Positions 23,875-33,175 of a DNA stretch of 41,122 nt are shown here, one piece after another; the first letter of the stretch is position 1, and every line of letters starts with the position of its first letter. The DNA is from an uncultured Bacteroidales bacterium. Lineage in GTDB: Bacteria > Bacteroidota > Bacteroidia > Bacteroidales > Bacteroidaceae. The position numbers and the translations under genes are program-made. The notes beneath the pieces were generated by a model that was given only the letters and a program-made list of their open reading frames with translations, had not been told where the DNA came from and did not search any database. Location of the stretch: contig CADCIO010000005.1 of NCBI GenBank assembly GCA_902801475.1, forward strand, positions 74,175-115,296. The letters run 5' to 3'.

Positions 23875-24711
23875 ATGAACTGCCCCTATAAACTTATTGC
23901 ATTGGATCTGGACGGTACATTAGTAAGGAGTGATCAGTGCATCTCACAGCGTACGGTGGACACGCTCATCCGTGTACAAGAGATGGGCGTGAAGGTGGCT
24001 GTGGCTTCTGGACGTCCCACATTTGGAACAGCGCATGTGGCAGACGCGCTGCATCTGGAGGAGTTTGACGGATACGTAATGAGCTATAATGGTGGGGAGA
24101 TTTATGACTGGAGAACGAAGGTGCGGTTGCATGCACAAACTCTGGATGAGGAGGTGATACCTTATATTTATATGTACGCGAGAGAACATGGTATGCCCAT
24201 CATGACATACATCGGGAAAGAGGTGGTGAGCGAGGTGGAAGGCAATGAATACATCCAATATTCCGTGATGCGCAACAGGATGAATTTTAGAAAGGTGGAT
24301 GACTTTTTAGAAGCAGTACAAGGAACAGGTATTGTGAAGTGTATCATCGCGGGTGACCCTACCCTACTCCCTGCGTTAGAGGCAGAGATGCAGGAGACGT
24401 TGAAGGGAAAGGCGGGGGCATTCCGTAGTGAACCATTCTTCTTGGAGATTGTGCCGATGGGAATTGACAAGGCAAAGGGACTATCCATCTTATTGGACAA
24501 AATCGGCATGAAGAGGGAGGAACTGATAGCCTTTGGTGATGGTTATAATGATACTCCCATGCTGCAATTTGCAGGCATGGGAGTAGCGATGGGAAATGCT
24601 GCTGAGGAGATAAAAAAGGCCGCCGACATGGTTACATGGAGCAACAATGACGACGGCGTAGCTATCGCGTTAGAAAATCTTATTCTTCGTCCTCTGGATA
24701 AGCCTTATTGA
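23875..24711 (+). CDS. Cof-type HAD-IIB phosphatase
   Basis: HAD-IIB enzymes remove phosphate from sugar phosphates, PLP or similar small molecules in the cytoplasm. The 278-residue protein shows motif I ALDLDGTL with nucleophile D11 and acid/base D13, motif II VASGRP, and motif IV GDGYNDTPML with D222 and D226 for Mg2+. A cap domain lies between motifs II and III. It begins 15 bases after the fimbrial gene, so it shares that operon, although a functional link is not evident. Its 3' end overlaps the convergent gene by 32 bases (24680-24711). Confidence 0.9.
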   Translation: MNCPYKLIALDLDGTLVRSDQCISQRTVDTLIRVQEMGVKVAVASGRPTFGTAHVADALHLEEFDGYVMSYNGGEIYDWRTKVRLHAQTLDEEVIPYIYMYAREHGMPIMTYIGKEVVSEVEGNEYIQYSVMRNRMNFRKVDDFLEAVQGTGIVKCIIAGDPTLLPALEAEMQETLKGKAGAFRSEPFFLEIVPMGIDKAKGLSILLDKIGMKREELIAFGDGYNDTPMLQFAGMGVAMGNAAEEIKKAADMVTWSNNDDGVAIALENLILRPLDKPY

Positions 24712-25462
24712 TGGCAGTGAGGGCATTGAGTGTCTTGGGAAATCCGATGTATGGAAGCATACCAGTGAGCACAGCCACCATTTCTTTCTTACTGATTTTC
24801 ATATTCTTGCAGCCGAATCCGTGTTGCTCAAGCTGTGGCTGTGCTACACCCATCGATGCCAAGAGGCAGAAGGTGACCAATTCACGATGCTGCATGTCGA
24901 TGCCATTGCGGGTGTAAAAGTCACCAAAGCAATAACTCTCGAGGAACTCGATGATGTGTTCTTGTCCTTTGGGACAATTCTTCTCCATCTGCTCAGCTGT
25001 ACCAGCTCCGAAAACACCATCAATATATTCACGTCCTTTTTCTCGACGATTCTCTGGTGTAGTGGTACCTTGATTGTCGAGCGGGAGCTTGATGTCATTA
25101 TCGTCAAACACCTCATTCATCTCAAGGAGGAAGTCAATCATCTTGGAGAAGCCCACGTAAGGCACAGTCTGATAGATGACCTCACGAATTTCACGTGGCT
25201 TGACACCCACATTAAGACATACATCCACATACACCTTAAACTGGCGCATGGCATTACAACCGATGGTGCTGGCAAGGATGCACATACAACGGGTCTTTTC
25301 CAACACTGGCTCTTCGGTGAGCTTGAGAGCCTCATCGAAAGCGAAATTATCGAAAATCTGAGTGAGTTCAGGGTCACGCTTGAGCGTGTTGACTGAATTG
25401 CGCTGAGAGAAGAGTTTTCTTATCTGCTGACGCGCGTATTCGCTGATTCCAATTTCTGTCAT
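24680..25462 (-). CDS. Carboxymuconolactone decarboxylase-family protein, two-domain
   Basis: The 260 residues contain two alpha-helical AhpD/CMD-like repeats (about 20-125 and 150-250), each with the pattern of a charged helix followed by an Ala/Cys-rich helix: EKTRCMCILASTIGC ... and HRELVTFCLLASMGVAQ .... The CxxC pair of true AhpD peroxidase partners is not clear; C60/C62-like residues are spaced by one. It may be a redox or lactone-acting enzyme; the substrate is unknown. It has its own -7 box, and it runs head-on into the HAD gene with overlapping 3' ends. Confidence 0.85.
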   Translation of the reverse strand: MTEIGISEYARQQIRKLFSQRNSVNTLKRDPELTQIFDNFAFDEALKLTEEPVLEKTRCMCILASTIGCNAMRQFKVYVDVCLNVGVKPREIREVIYQTVPYVGFSKMIDFLLEMNEVFDDNDIKLPLDNQGTTTPENRREKGREYIDGVFGAGTAEQMEKNCPKGQEHIIEFLESYCFGDFYTRNGIDMQHRELVTFCLLASMGVAQPQLEQHGFGCKNMKISKKEMVAVLTGMLPYIGFPKTLNALTAINKAYPEDEE

Positions 25463-25489
25463 GGTTATACTTTAGTTTTTATGTTTTTG

Positions 25490-25497
25490 CAAAGATA
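25490..25497 (-). promoter_or_regulatory. -7 box of the CMD-family gene
   Basis: The minus strand reads TATCTTTG 27 bases before the ATG at 25462. Confidence 0.55.
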
Positions 25498-25610
25498 ATT
25501 CTTTTTTCTAACAGAAAGAACATTTTTCTGCTTTTTTCACTTTTTTTTATGTTTAATGAGCGTTTCTGTGCCATTTTGGGACTAAATCGGATAGCTTTTT
25601 CCTTTTTTCC

Positions 25611-25641
25611 TTTTCGGCTACCAAGAATATTCGTACCTTTG
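25611..25641 (+). promoter_or_regulatory. Promoter of the PBP1A gene
   Basis: TTTT at 25611-25614 (imperfect -33), 19 bases, then TACCTTTG at 25634-25641, 42 bases before the ATG. Confidence 0.6.
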
Positions 25642-25683
25642 CATATCATTTCATAGCATCTAACAGAAACTCTACAAAGCATT

Positions 25684-28098
25684 ATGGGTATCAGCAAAAA
25701 AAACAACGATACATCAAGTGTGAATAAAGCCATCAAGGGATGGTGGATGGTGACCGGTTTCATCATCTTTCTGATGTTCTTTGGCGCGTTTGCCATTTCA
25801 CAAGGATGGTTAGGAAAATTGCCCCCTGTGAGCGATCTCCAGAACCCCATCAACAAATATGCTTCGCGTGTGTACTCAGCGGACAACAAACTGATTGGCA
25901 CTTGGAGCTATGCGAGCGAAAACCGTTTGATGGTACCATATGATTCCCTGCCAGAGAATCTGGTACGCGCTCTGGTGGCAACAGAGGATGCCCGTTTCTA
26001 TGAGCATTCAGGCATTGACATGAAGGCTGTGGGACGTGCGGTAGTGAAGCGTCTGCTGATGGGTCAACGCAGTGCCGGTGGTGGTTCGACCATCACCCAA
26101 CAGTTGGCGAAGCAGCTCTATTCGGATGTGGCCCACTCTGACGGAGCACGTATGATGCAGAAACCCATTGAGTGGTTCATCGCTGTGCAATTGGAGCGTT
26201 ACTACACCAAGGAGGAAATCATGACAATGTACCTCAACTACTTCGACTTCCTCTATATGGGTGTGGGTGTGAAGAACGCCTGCAGAACTTACTTTGGCAA
26301 AGAGCCCATCGACTTGAACCTAAACGAGTGCGCCATCTTGGTGGGCATGTGTAAGAACCCTTCGCTCTACAACCCCTACAAGCGTGGTGAGAACGGCGAA
26401 TACCTGCAAAGCGAAAGATGTGTGGAGCGCCGTAACGTGGTACTCGGACAAATGGTGAAGGAAGGATATATCACCCAGGCAGAGATGGATGAAGTGAAGG
26501 CACAACCCCTCTCGTTGCTGCCAAAACCCAAAATCACTTCACACAAGGAAGGTGCCGCACCTTATTTCCGTGACCATCTACGCATCATCATGATGGCGAA
26601 ACGTCCTGAACGTAGCCAGTATGCCTCATGGCAGGGACAGCAGTATCACGACGACTCTGTGGCATGGGAAACAGACCCCTTGTATGGCTGGTGCAACAAG
26701 AACACGAAAAAGGATGGTTCGCATTACAACATTTATACCGATGGCCTGAAGATTTACACCACCATCGACACCCGTATGCAGAAGATGGCAGAAGAAGCAC
26801 TCTTCGAGCACGTGGCGAAATACCTGCAACCTGCATTCGAGAATGAAATCAGGTATTCGAGAACAGGGCCTTACAAGTCAATCACTTTGGATAAGATGAA
26901 CAAAATCATCGACCGTTATGTGCGCCAGAGCGAACGGTATCGTGTGATGAAAGCAGATGGCATGAGTGACGAAGAGATCATGCAGGCATTCAATACCCCT
27001 ATTGATATGCGCCTGTTCAAGTATGGCAGTTCCTACGACAACCCAGACGTGGAGGAAAGGCGAATCAGTCCTCGTGACTCCATCATCTATTATAAGAAGT
27101 TCCTGCGTGCAGGTGTATGTGCCATCGACCCACAGAACGGGCAGGTGAAAGCATACGTACCAGGATTGGACTTTGAGCACTTCGCCTTTGACAACGTGTT
27201 GGGTCCTGGTCACCGTCAGGTGGGTTCTACCATCAAACCTCTACTCTACTCGCAGGCACTCACCAGCCTGGGCTACACGCCTTGCGATTATGTGGATGCC
27301 AGTCCTAAGAACTATGGTGGTTGGACACCCAAAGGTAGTGCTCTGGGTATGGTACCGCTGAAGACAGCACTCGCCCACTCGAACAACCACGCATCAGTGT
27401 ATCTGCTGAACCTCATCCGTCCACAGAACTTCATCGATTTCCTCGAGAAGCAGTTGAAGATTTCCACATATACGATGCAACCGAACTTGACCATCGCACT
27501 GGGTTCAGGTGACGTGAGCATCGGTGAGATGGCAAGTGCCTATACCATCTTCCCCAGCATGGGTATCCACTATTCGCCCCTGCTCGTCACTCGTATTGAG
27601 GATGCAGAAGGCAATGTCATCGCCAACTTCACCCCACGCATGAATGAGGTGCTTTCGAAGGAGAAAGCAAGTCAAATGATTTATATGCTGAAGGCAGTCA
27701 TCAACGAAGGTACGGGTCGTGCACTGCGTGGTGGTGCATACCACATCACTGGTGACTTGGGTGGTAAGACAGGTACGACAAACAGCAATGCTGATGGTTG
27801 GTTCATCGGTTTCTGTCCCAAACTCGTCGTTGCCAGCTGGGTTGGCGGTGAAGACCGTGACATCCACTTCGGCAGCATGGCATTCGGTCAGGGTGCAAGA
27901 GCAGCCTTGCCTATCTTCGGCAAACTGATGAGAAAAATCTATAACAGCAAACTCTTTGGCATCAGCGAGAAGGACAAGTTCGACATTCCAGAAGATTACC
28001 AGCCTTGCGAAAACGAACTGATGTCCTTGCCAAGTGCCGAAGGATTGTTGAACCCCGTCGAGGAAGACCAAGTAGAATACGACGAAGCCTTCTTCTAA
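25684..28098 (+). CDS. Class A penicillin-binding protein 1A
   Basis: This bifunctional enzyme polymerises glycan strands and cross-links peptidoglycan in the periplasm. The 804 residues have a short cytoplasmic tail, one transmembrane helix (about 23-45), a GT51 domain with the catalytic E101 in ATEDARFYEHSG and GGGSTITQQLAKQ, and a transpeptidase domain with S515-x-x-K518 (GSTIKP), S566-N-N and K695-T-G-T. All catalytic residues are present. kdsB follows 64 bases later, across a mini-hairpin at its stop codon. It is essential-type envelope machinery and a beta-lactam target. Confidence 0.95.
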   Translation: MGISKKNNDTSSVNKAIKGWWMVTGFIIFLMFFGAFAISQGWLGKLPPVSDLQNPINKYASRVYSADNKLIGTWSYASENRLMVPYDSLPENLVRALVATEDARFYEHSGIDMKAVGRAVVKRLLMGQRSAGGGSTITQQLAKQLYSDVAHSDGARMMQKPIEWFIAVQLERYYTKEEIMTMYLNYFDFLYMGVGVKNACRTYFGKEPIDLNLNECAILVGMCKNPSLYNPYKRGENGEYLQSERCVERRNVVLGQMVKEGYITQAEMDEVKAQPLSLLPKPKITSHKEGAAPYFRDHLRIIMMAKRPERSQYASWQGQQYHDDSVAWETDPLYGWCNKNTKKDGSHYNIYTDGLKIYTTIDTRMQKMAEEALFEHVAKYLQPAFENEIRYSRTGPYKSITLDKMNKIIDRYVRQSERYRVMKADGMSDEEIMQAFNTPIDMRLFKYGSSYDNPDVEERRISPRDSIIYYKKFLRAGVCAIDPQNGQVKAYVPGLDFEHFAFDNVLGPGHRQVGSTIKPLLYSQALTSLGYTPCDYVDASPKNYGGWTPKGSALGMVPLKTALAHSNNHASVYLLNLIRPQNFIDFLEKQLKISTYTMQPNLTIALGSGDVSIGEMASAYTIFPSMGIHYSPLLVTRIEDAEGNVIANFTPRMNEVLSKEKASQMIYMLKAVINEGTGRALRGGAYHITGDLGGKTGTTNSNADGWFIGFCPKLVVASWVGGEDRDIHFGSMAFGQGARAALPIFGKLMRKIYNSKLFGISEKDKFDIPEDYQPCENELMSLPSAEGLLNPVEEDQVEYDEAFF

Positions 28099-28120
28099 TC
28101 AGCCCACGCATTGGGCGAAT
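28099..28120. repeat. Mini-hairpin directly after a stop codon, copy 2 of 3
   Basis: Straight after the PBP1A TAA the sequence reads TCAGCCCACGCATTGGGCGA; GCCCA pairs with TGGGC over a 5-base loop. It matches copies at 7621-7639 and 34967-34986. Here it lies between two genes of the same strand that are probably cotranscribed. Confidence 0.7.
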
Positions 28121-28162
28121 CTCGCCATTCGAAACAAGAAGACCATTAAACCCTGGAAGCCC

Positions 28163-28915
28163 ATGAAGTTCATAGGAATTATACCAGCAAGATATGCATC
28201 GACCCGCTTCCCAGCCAAGCCTTTGGCGATATTGGGAGGCAAGACTGTCATAGAGAGAGTTTATCGTCAGGTTGAAGGTGTGCTTGATGAGGTGTGCGTA
28301 GCCACTGATGACGAGCGCATCATGGATACTGTGCAAGCCTTTGGCGGCAAAGCTGTGATGACCAGTGTGAACCACAAGAGTGGCACAGACCGTGTGCAGG
28401 AGGCATTCACAAAGGTGGGTACAGGATATGATGTGATCGTGAATATCCAAGGTGACGAACCCTTCATTCAGGCACAACAGTTAGAGGCCATCCGTCAGTG
28501 TTTCGATGATGAAAGCGTGGATATCGCCACCCTCGTGAAGCCCTTCAAACCAGAAGATGGATTTGAGGCCTTGGAGAATGTAAACTCTCCCAAGGTGGTG
28601 GTGAACAAGAAGATGGAAGCACTCTACTTCTCACGTAGCATCATCCCCTTCACACGTGGCAAGGAGAAAGCAGAATGGCTGAAAGGTCACACGTACTTCA
28701 AGCATATCGGCCTCTACGCCTATCGTGCCAACGTACTAAAAGCGATCACCGCCCTGCCCCAATCAAGTCTCGAACTGGCTGAATCGTTGGAACAGTTGCG
28801 CTGGTTGGAGAACGGCTATAAGATCAAGGTAGGCATCAGCGAAATCGAGACCATCGGCATCGACACACCGGAAGATTTGGAAAGAGCGGAGAAGTTCCTG
28901 CAATCGTTAGGATAG
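28163..28915 (+). CDS. kdsB: 3-deoxy-manno-octulosonate cytidylyltransferase (CMP-Kdo synthetase)
   Basis: KdsB activates Kdo with CTP to give CMP-Kdo for the lipid A core. The 250 residues carry the nucleotide-binding start GIIPARYASTRFPAKPLA, then ATDDERI, TGTDRVQEA-like SGTDRVQEAF and NIQGDEPFI with the metal-binding Asp. The length is typical. The other Kdo genes of the window, kdsA and kdsD, lie 5 kb away on the opposite strand, so Kdo synthesis is split between transcripts. Confidence 0.95.
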   Translation: MKFIGIIPARYASTRFPAKPLAILGGKTVIERVYRQVEGVLDEVCVATDDERIMDTVQAFGGKAVMTSVNHKSGTDRVQEAFTKVGTGYDVIVNIQGDEPFIQAQQLEAIRQCFDDESVDIATLVKPFKPEDGFEALENVNSPKVVVNKKMEALYFSRSIIPFTRGKEKAEWLKGHTYFKHIGLYAYRANVLKAITALPQSSLELAESLEQLRWLENGYKIKVGISEIETIGIDTPEDLERAEKFLQSLG

Positions 28916-29036
28916 GAGAAAACGCCCTTCTTTTTCCACGTATGGGCATCAAGTCTGTGTCACGATACCCCCTCGAAAAAGAACTCAAAACTCAAAAACG
29001 AGGCATTTTAAGCCCGTATTTAAGGTTTTTTATTTT

Positions 29037-29066
29037 AAGAACGGTTAAAATGCCGTTCTTTTTTTG
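29037..29066 (+). terminator. Intrinsic terminator after kdsB
   Basis: AAGAACGG (29037-29044) pairs perfectly with CCGTTCTT (29053-29060), 8-base loop, followed by a run of T that gives TTTTTTT. The last TTTG of this run serves as the -33 element of the gyrA promoter. Confidence 0.85.
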
Positions 29067-29094
29067 TTAGTTCAAAATATTATCGGTAACTTTG
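29063..29094 (+). promoter_or_regulatory. Promoter of gyrA
   Basis: TTTG (29063-29066), 20 bases, TAACTTTG (29087-29094): consensus elements. The start site would be about 46 bases before the gyrA ATG. The -33 element overlaps the T-run of the kdsB terminator. Confidence 0.8.
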
Positions 29095-29146
29095 TACACA
29101 TATTTAATATATATAGGAAACAAACAAAAATATTCAATCATAATCA

Positions 29147-31714
29147 ATGGAAGATTTAGACAGAATCATTAAAGTTGAGATTAACGAAACGATGAAGAAG
29201 AGCTACATCGACTACTCGATGTCAGTCATTGTGGCTCGTGCCCTTCCTGAAGTTCGTGACGGTTTCAAGCCTGTGCACCGACGCATCCTCTATTCGATGG
29301 ACAAGCACGGCAACACGTCGGACAAGCCCACGGTGAAGTGCGCACGTATCGTGGGTGATGTGCTGGGTCACTTGCACCCACACGGCGACTCATCTGTGTA
29401 TGGCGCACTCGTTCGTCTGGCACAGCCTTGGGCTATGCGTTACACGCTGGTGGATGGACAAGGTAACTTCGGTTCAGTCGATGGTGATGGTGCAGCAGCC
29501 ATGCGTTACACAGAGGCACGTCTCAGCAAATTGGGTGAGGCGATGCTGCAGGACATCGACAAGGAAACGGTGGATATGGTCGATAACTTCGACAACTCGG
29601 AGAAGGAGCCTACTGTACTGCCAACCCGCATCCCTAACCTCTTGGTGAATGGTGCCACAGGTATCGCTGTCGGTATGGCAACGAACATCCCTACGCACAA
29701 CCTGAGCGAGGTGATTGACGGATGTGTCGCTTACATCGACAATCCAGAGATGACCAGCACCGACCTGATGCAGTACATCAAGGGTCCAGACTTCCCAACT
29801 GGTGGTATCATCTGTGGTGTAGACGGCATCAGAGATGCTTACGAGACTGGTCGTGGTCGTATCGTTGTCCGTTCGAAGACAGAGATTGAGTCAGAGGGAA
29901 CACACGACAAGATTATTGTAAGCGAAATTCCTTATAACGTCAATAAGTCGGAGCTGATCAAGAAGATTGCAGCATTGGTAAACGAAAAGAAGATTGATGG
30001 CATCAGCAATGTGAATGACGAGTCTGACCGTGAGGGTATGCGCATCGTTATTGACATCAAGCGTGAAGCCAATGCCAATGTAGTGCGCAACAAACTCTTC
30101 AAGCTGACAGACTTGCAGAGCACGTTCGCTGTAAACTGCATCGCCATTGCTGACCGTCGTCCAAAGCAACTCTCGTTGAAGGACTGCATCCGCTACTTCG
30201 TCAACCACCGCCATGATGTGGTGATTCGTCGCACGAAGTTTGACAAGCAAAAGGCAGAAGAGCGCGCACACTTGCTCGAGGCTCTCATCGTCGCCAGCGA
30301 CAACATTGACGAAGTGGTACAGATCATCAAGTCATCAAAGACGCCACTTGATGCTCAGACACGATTGATGGAGCGCTTCGGATTCGACGAAGCACAGGCA
30401 AAGTATGTTGTGGACATGCGACTCAGCCAGTTGACAGGTCTGCAGCAAGAGAAACTGCATACAGAGTATGACGACCTGATGAAGCTGATTGAATATCTCC
30501 AGCAGATTCTGGATGACCCAGAACTGTGCAAGAAGGTGATGAAGGACGAACTTCTCGAAGTGAAGGAGAAGTGGGGCGACGAGCGTAAGACGGAGATTGA
30601 CGTGACTGCCAGCGAAAACTTCGACCCAGAGCAGTTCTATGCGAAGGAAGAGGTTGTCGTGACTGTCAGCCACCTCGGTTATATCAAGCGCACTACCCTC
30701 ACCGAGTTCCGCACTCAAGCTCGTGGCGGTATTGGTGTGAAGGGTGGAACGGCACGCGACAAGGACTTCATCGAGTTCATCTATCCTGCCAACACGCACA
30801 ACACCATGATGTTCTTCACACAGAAGGGACGTTGCTTCTGGATGAAGGTCTATAACATCCCAGAAGGTTCACGAACGGATAAGGGTCGTGCCATCCAGAA
30901 CCTCCTCAACATCGACAGCGATGACAAGGTGACAGCATTCATCTGCATTGAGAACATCAATGATGAAGAATGGGTGAACAGCCACAACCTCATCTTCTGT
31001 ACACGCAAGGGCATCATCAAGAAGACGGCATTCGTCAACTACTCACGTCCACGCAACAATGGTATCATCGCCATCAACTTGAATGAAGGCGACGAAGTGG
31101 TTGAGGTGCTCCTCACCAGTGGCAAGGACGAAATCCTCATTGCCAACCATAATGGTCGTGCCATCCGCTTCAACGAAAGCACAGTCCGTAACATGGGACG
31201 TAACGCTACAGGTGTGAAAGCTATGCGTCTGGATGAAGACGAGGAAGATGAGGTAGTAGGCATGATTGCCCTCACGAAGCCAGAAGGCTATGACGAGACT
31301 GCCGAAGAGAACGAAACGGATGCTGAGCTCTACCCTGATATGCCAACCATCCTGGTACTCTCAGAGAAGGGTGTTGGCAAGCGTTCAACTATCGGAGAGT
31401 ATCGTATCACAAACCGTAATGGTAAGGGTGTCAAGACCATCAACATCACAGAGAAGACAGGCAAACTGGTTGCCATCAAGAAGGTGATGGAGGATGAGGA
31501 CATCATGATCATCAACAAGAGCGGTGTGACGATTCGTCTAGCTGTGGCTGACATCAAGAAGTCTTCACGCAACACCCAAGGTGTGAAACTCATCGACATT
31601 CAGAAGCGCAATGATGTCATCAGCTCTGTCTGCGTGGTGGAACACTCTGAAGACCCTGAAGACCAGACTGAAGAAGGCGTTGAAACACCAGAGACAAATA
31701 ATACTCAAGAATAA
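29147..31714 (+). CDS. gyrA: DNA gyrase subunit A
   Basis: GyrA cuts and rejoins DNA in gyrase, which introduces negative supercoils. The 855 residues include the winged-helix/tower domain with catalytic Y121 in AAMRYTEAR and six C-terminal beta-pinwheel blades. The GyrA-box-like sequence [10 protein letters not shown] is present at about 523-532, supporting gyrase rather than topoisomerase IV. In the quinolone region [14 protein letters not shown], the position matching E. coli Ser83 is Ser82, but the position of Asp87 is Gly86. The tail is acidic ([12 protein letters not shown]). The TPR gene follows after 39 bases. Confidence 0.96.
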   Translation: MEDLDRIIKVEINETMKKSYIDYSMSVIVARALPEVRDGFKPVHRRILYSMDKHGNTSDKPTVKCARIVGDVLGHLHPHGDSSVYGALVRLAQPWAMRYTLVDGQGNFGSVDGDGAAAMRYTEARLSKLGEAMLQDIDKETVDMVDNFDNSEKEPTVLPTRIPNLLVNGATGIAVGMATNIPTHNLSEVIDGCVAYIDNPEMTSTDLMQYIKGPDFPTGGIICGVDGIRDAYETGRGRIVVRSKTEIESEGTHDKIIVSEIPYNVNKSELIKKIAALVNEKKIDGISNVNDESDREGMRIVIDIKREANANVVRNKLFKLTDLQSTFAVNCIAIADRRPKQLSLKDCIRYFVNHRHDVVIRRTKFDKQKAEERAHLLEALIVASDNIDEVVQIIKSSKTPLDAQTRLMERFGFDEAQAKYVVDMRLSQLTGLQQEKLHTEYDDLMKLIEYLQQILDDPELCKKVMKDELLEVKEKWGDERKTEIDVTASENFDPEQFYAKEEVVVTVSHLGYIKRTTLTEFRTQARGGIGVKGGTARDKDFIEFIYPANTHNTMMFFTQKGRCFWMKVYNIPEGSRTDKGRAIQNLLNIDSDDKVTAFICIENINDEEWVNSHNLIFCTRKGIIKKTAFVNYSRPRNNGIIAINLNEGDEVVEVLLTSGKDEILIANHNGRAIRFNESTVRNMGRNATGVKAMRLDEDEEDEVVGMIALTKPEGYDETAEENETDAELYPDMPTILVLSEKGVGKRSTIGEYRITNRNGKGVKTINITEKTGKLVAIKKVMEDEDIMIINKSGVTIRLAVADIKKSSRNTQGVKLIDIQKRNDVISSVCVVEHSEDPEDQTEEGVETPETNNTQE

Positions 31715-31753
31715 AATAACCTGATTTATAAACTTTTAAAAACCGAATCAATT

Positions 31754-33097
31754 ATGAAAAAATTAGTTTTGATGATGGTAGGCCTTTTCCTTATATCCTC
31801 TGCTTATGCACAGGATAAGGCAGCCTTGAAGGCACAGAAAGAGGCCGAGAAAGAGGCCAAAGCCACTTTCAAGAAAGCGAAGTCCACTTATGAGACTTCT
31901 ATCCCCAACGAGGCCTTTGGCCGTAAGGAGACTGACTTCGAGAAACTTGCGACAGCCGTTCCACTGATTGAATCTGCCATTCAGAACGAGTTCACCAACA
32001 AGGACATGGACACGTGGAAGGTTGCTTCTGACATCCAGCAAGAGTTCTATAATAAAGAAAACAACGAAGTGAAGGCTGACCCAGACAACGAGCAACTCAA
32101 GAAGAATTTTCTTGAGACTGGCTCTAAATTGGTCACCTATCTCCAGAAGTATGACGAGCTTCTGGCACAGGACGCCAAGATGAAGCCAGAAGAAAAGGAT
32201 CCGATTCATCAGAAGAATCAGATTCTGGCAGCCAACGCAGCGCTCCAATTGTTGCAGGCATCACAGAATGCATCAAACAGCGACAATCAGGAAGAACTGA
32301 AGGCAGGTGTCAAGTATTCTGAGAAGTTCCTTGACATCATGGAGAAGTCAAGCCTCATGAAGAATCTGGAGAACAATACGCTCACCAAGGAATTCACGAA
32401 GGAAAAGATTGAGGAATGGATCACTTACGCAAAGGTGTTCCGTGCCCAGTCTTACTTCAACATTGAGGGTACACCTGAGTCAACAATCATTTCTGCTTAC
32501 GAAGCTTTGTTCCCAACAAAGTACAAGGGAGTGGCATACAACTCTTTATCCAACTACTATCGTGAGAAGGACAAGGCAAAGCAGAACAAGTATCTCGTAC
32601 AGGGAATCGAAGCGCTGAAGAACGATCCTGAGCAGAAAGATTTGCGCTCTAACTTCGCCTTCATCCACATGCAGAACCTGTACAATGGTGGCCAATACAA
32701 GAGCGAAGAGAAGGACGAACTCAAGAAGGCTATCCAACTCATCAAAGATGAATTCTCTGACGATGACAACGCAGTCAATGCTTATCTGATGGATGGTCAG
32801 ATGGCTTTCGACGAGAAGAAGTATGACGAAGCCAAGAAGATCTACCAAGAAGCAATTGCAAAGTTCCCAGATGAGGACAGATGCCTGATTATGGCAGCAC
32901 GTTCTGCTTGGATGATTGCACAAACCAACGGTTCCAAGAAGGCAGATTTGGAAGAGGCCATCAGACTGTTCACAGAACTGGAGAAAGCTACTCCTAATGA
33001 GCCTGATTACTGGGGAGAATCCCTCTACATTCTCTACAACAATACCCAGCAGACCGCTCAGGCAGCTAAATACAAGAAGTATTACAAGTCTAAGTAA
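31754..33097 (+). CDS. Exported tetratricopeptide-repeat protein
   Basis: A signal peptide (cleavage after SSAYA, about residue 19) leads into a Lys/Glu/Ala-rich helical segment and then about 400 residues of helix-turn-helix repeats. The clearest TPR units lie near the C-terminus (AYLMDGQMAFDEKKYDEAKKIYQEAIAKFPD in part: residues YDEAKKIYQEAIAKFP). It should act in the periplasm as a scaffold. It is 39 bases after gyrA, a neighbour order that is common in Bacteroidales, and a strong terminator follows. Function unknown. Confidence 0.85.
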   Translation: MKKLVLMMVGLFLISSAYAQDKAALKAQKEAEKEAKATFKKAKSTYETSIPNEAFGRKETDFEKLATAVPLIESAIQNEFTNKDMDTWKVASDIQQEFYNKENNEVKADPDNEQLKKNFLETGSKLVTYLQKYDELLAQDAKMKPEEKDPIHQKNQILAANAALQLLQASQNASNSDNQEELKAGVKYSEKFLDIMEKSSLMKNLENNTLTKEFTKEKIEEWITYAKVFRAQSYFNIEGTPESTIISAYEALFPTKYKGVAYNSLSNYYREKDKAKQNKYLVQGIEALKNDPEQKDLRSNFAFIHMQNLYNGGQYKSEEKDELKKAIQLIKDEFSDDDNAVNAYLMDGQMAFDEKKYDEAKKIYQEAIAKFPDEDRCLIMAARSAWMIAQTNGSKKADLEEAIRLFTELEKATPNEPDYWGESLYILYNNTQQTAQAAKYKKYYKSK

Positions 33098-33122
33098 TCA
33101 GCAACAGCTTGATGAACATACA

Positions 33123-33164
33123 ATAAGGGAGGGTGTCATATTGATGCCCTCCCTTATTTTTTTG
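33123..33164 (+). terminator. Intrinsic terminator after gyrA-TPR operon
   Basis: ATAAGGGAGGG (33123-33133) pairs perfectly with CCCTCCCTTAT (33147-33157), 13-base loop, then TTTTTTTG. It lies 19 bases before the convergent kdsD stop. Confidence 0.93.
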
Positions 33165-33175
33165 TTCTTTATGCT

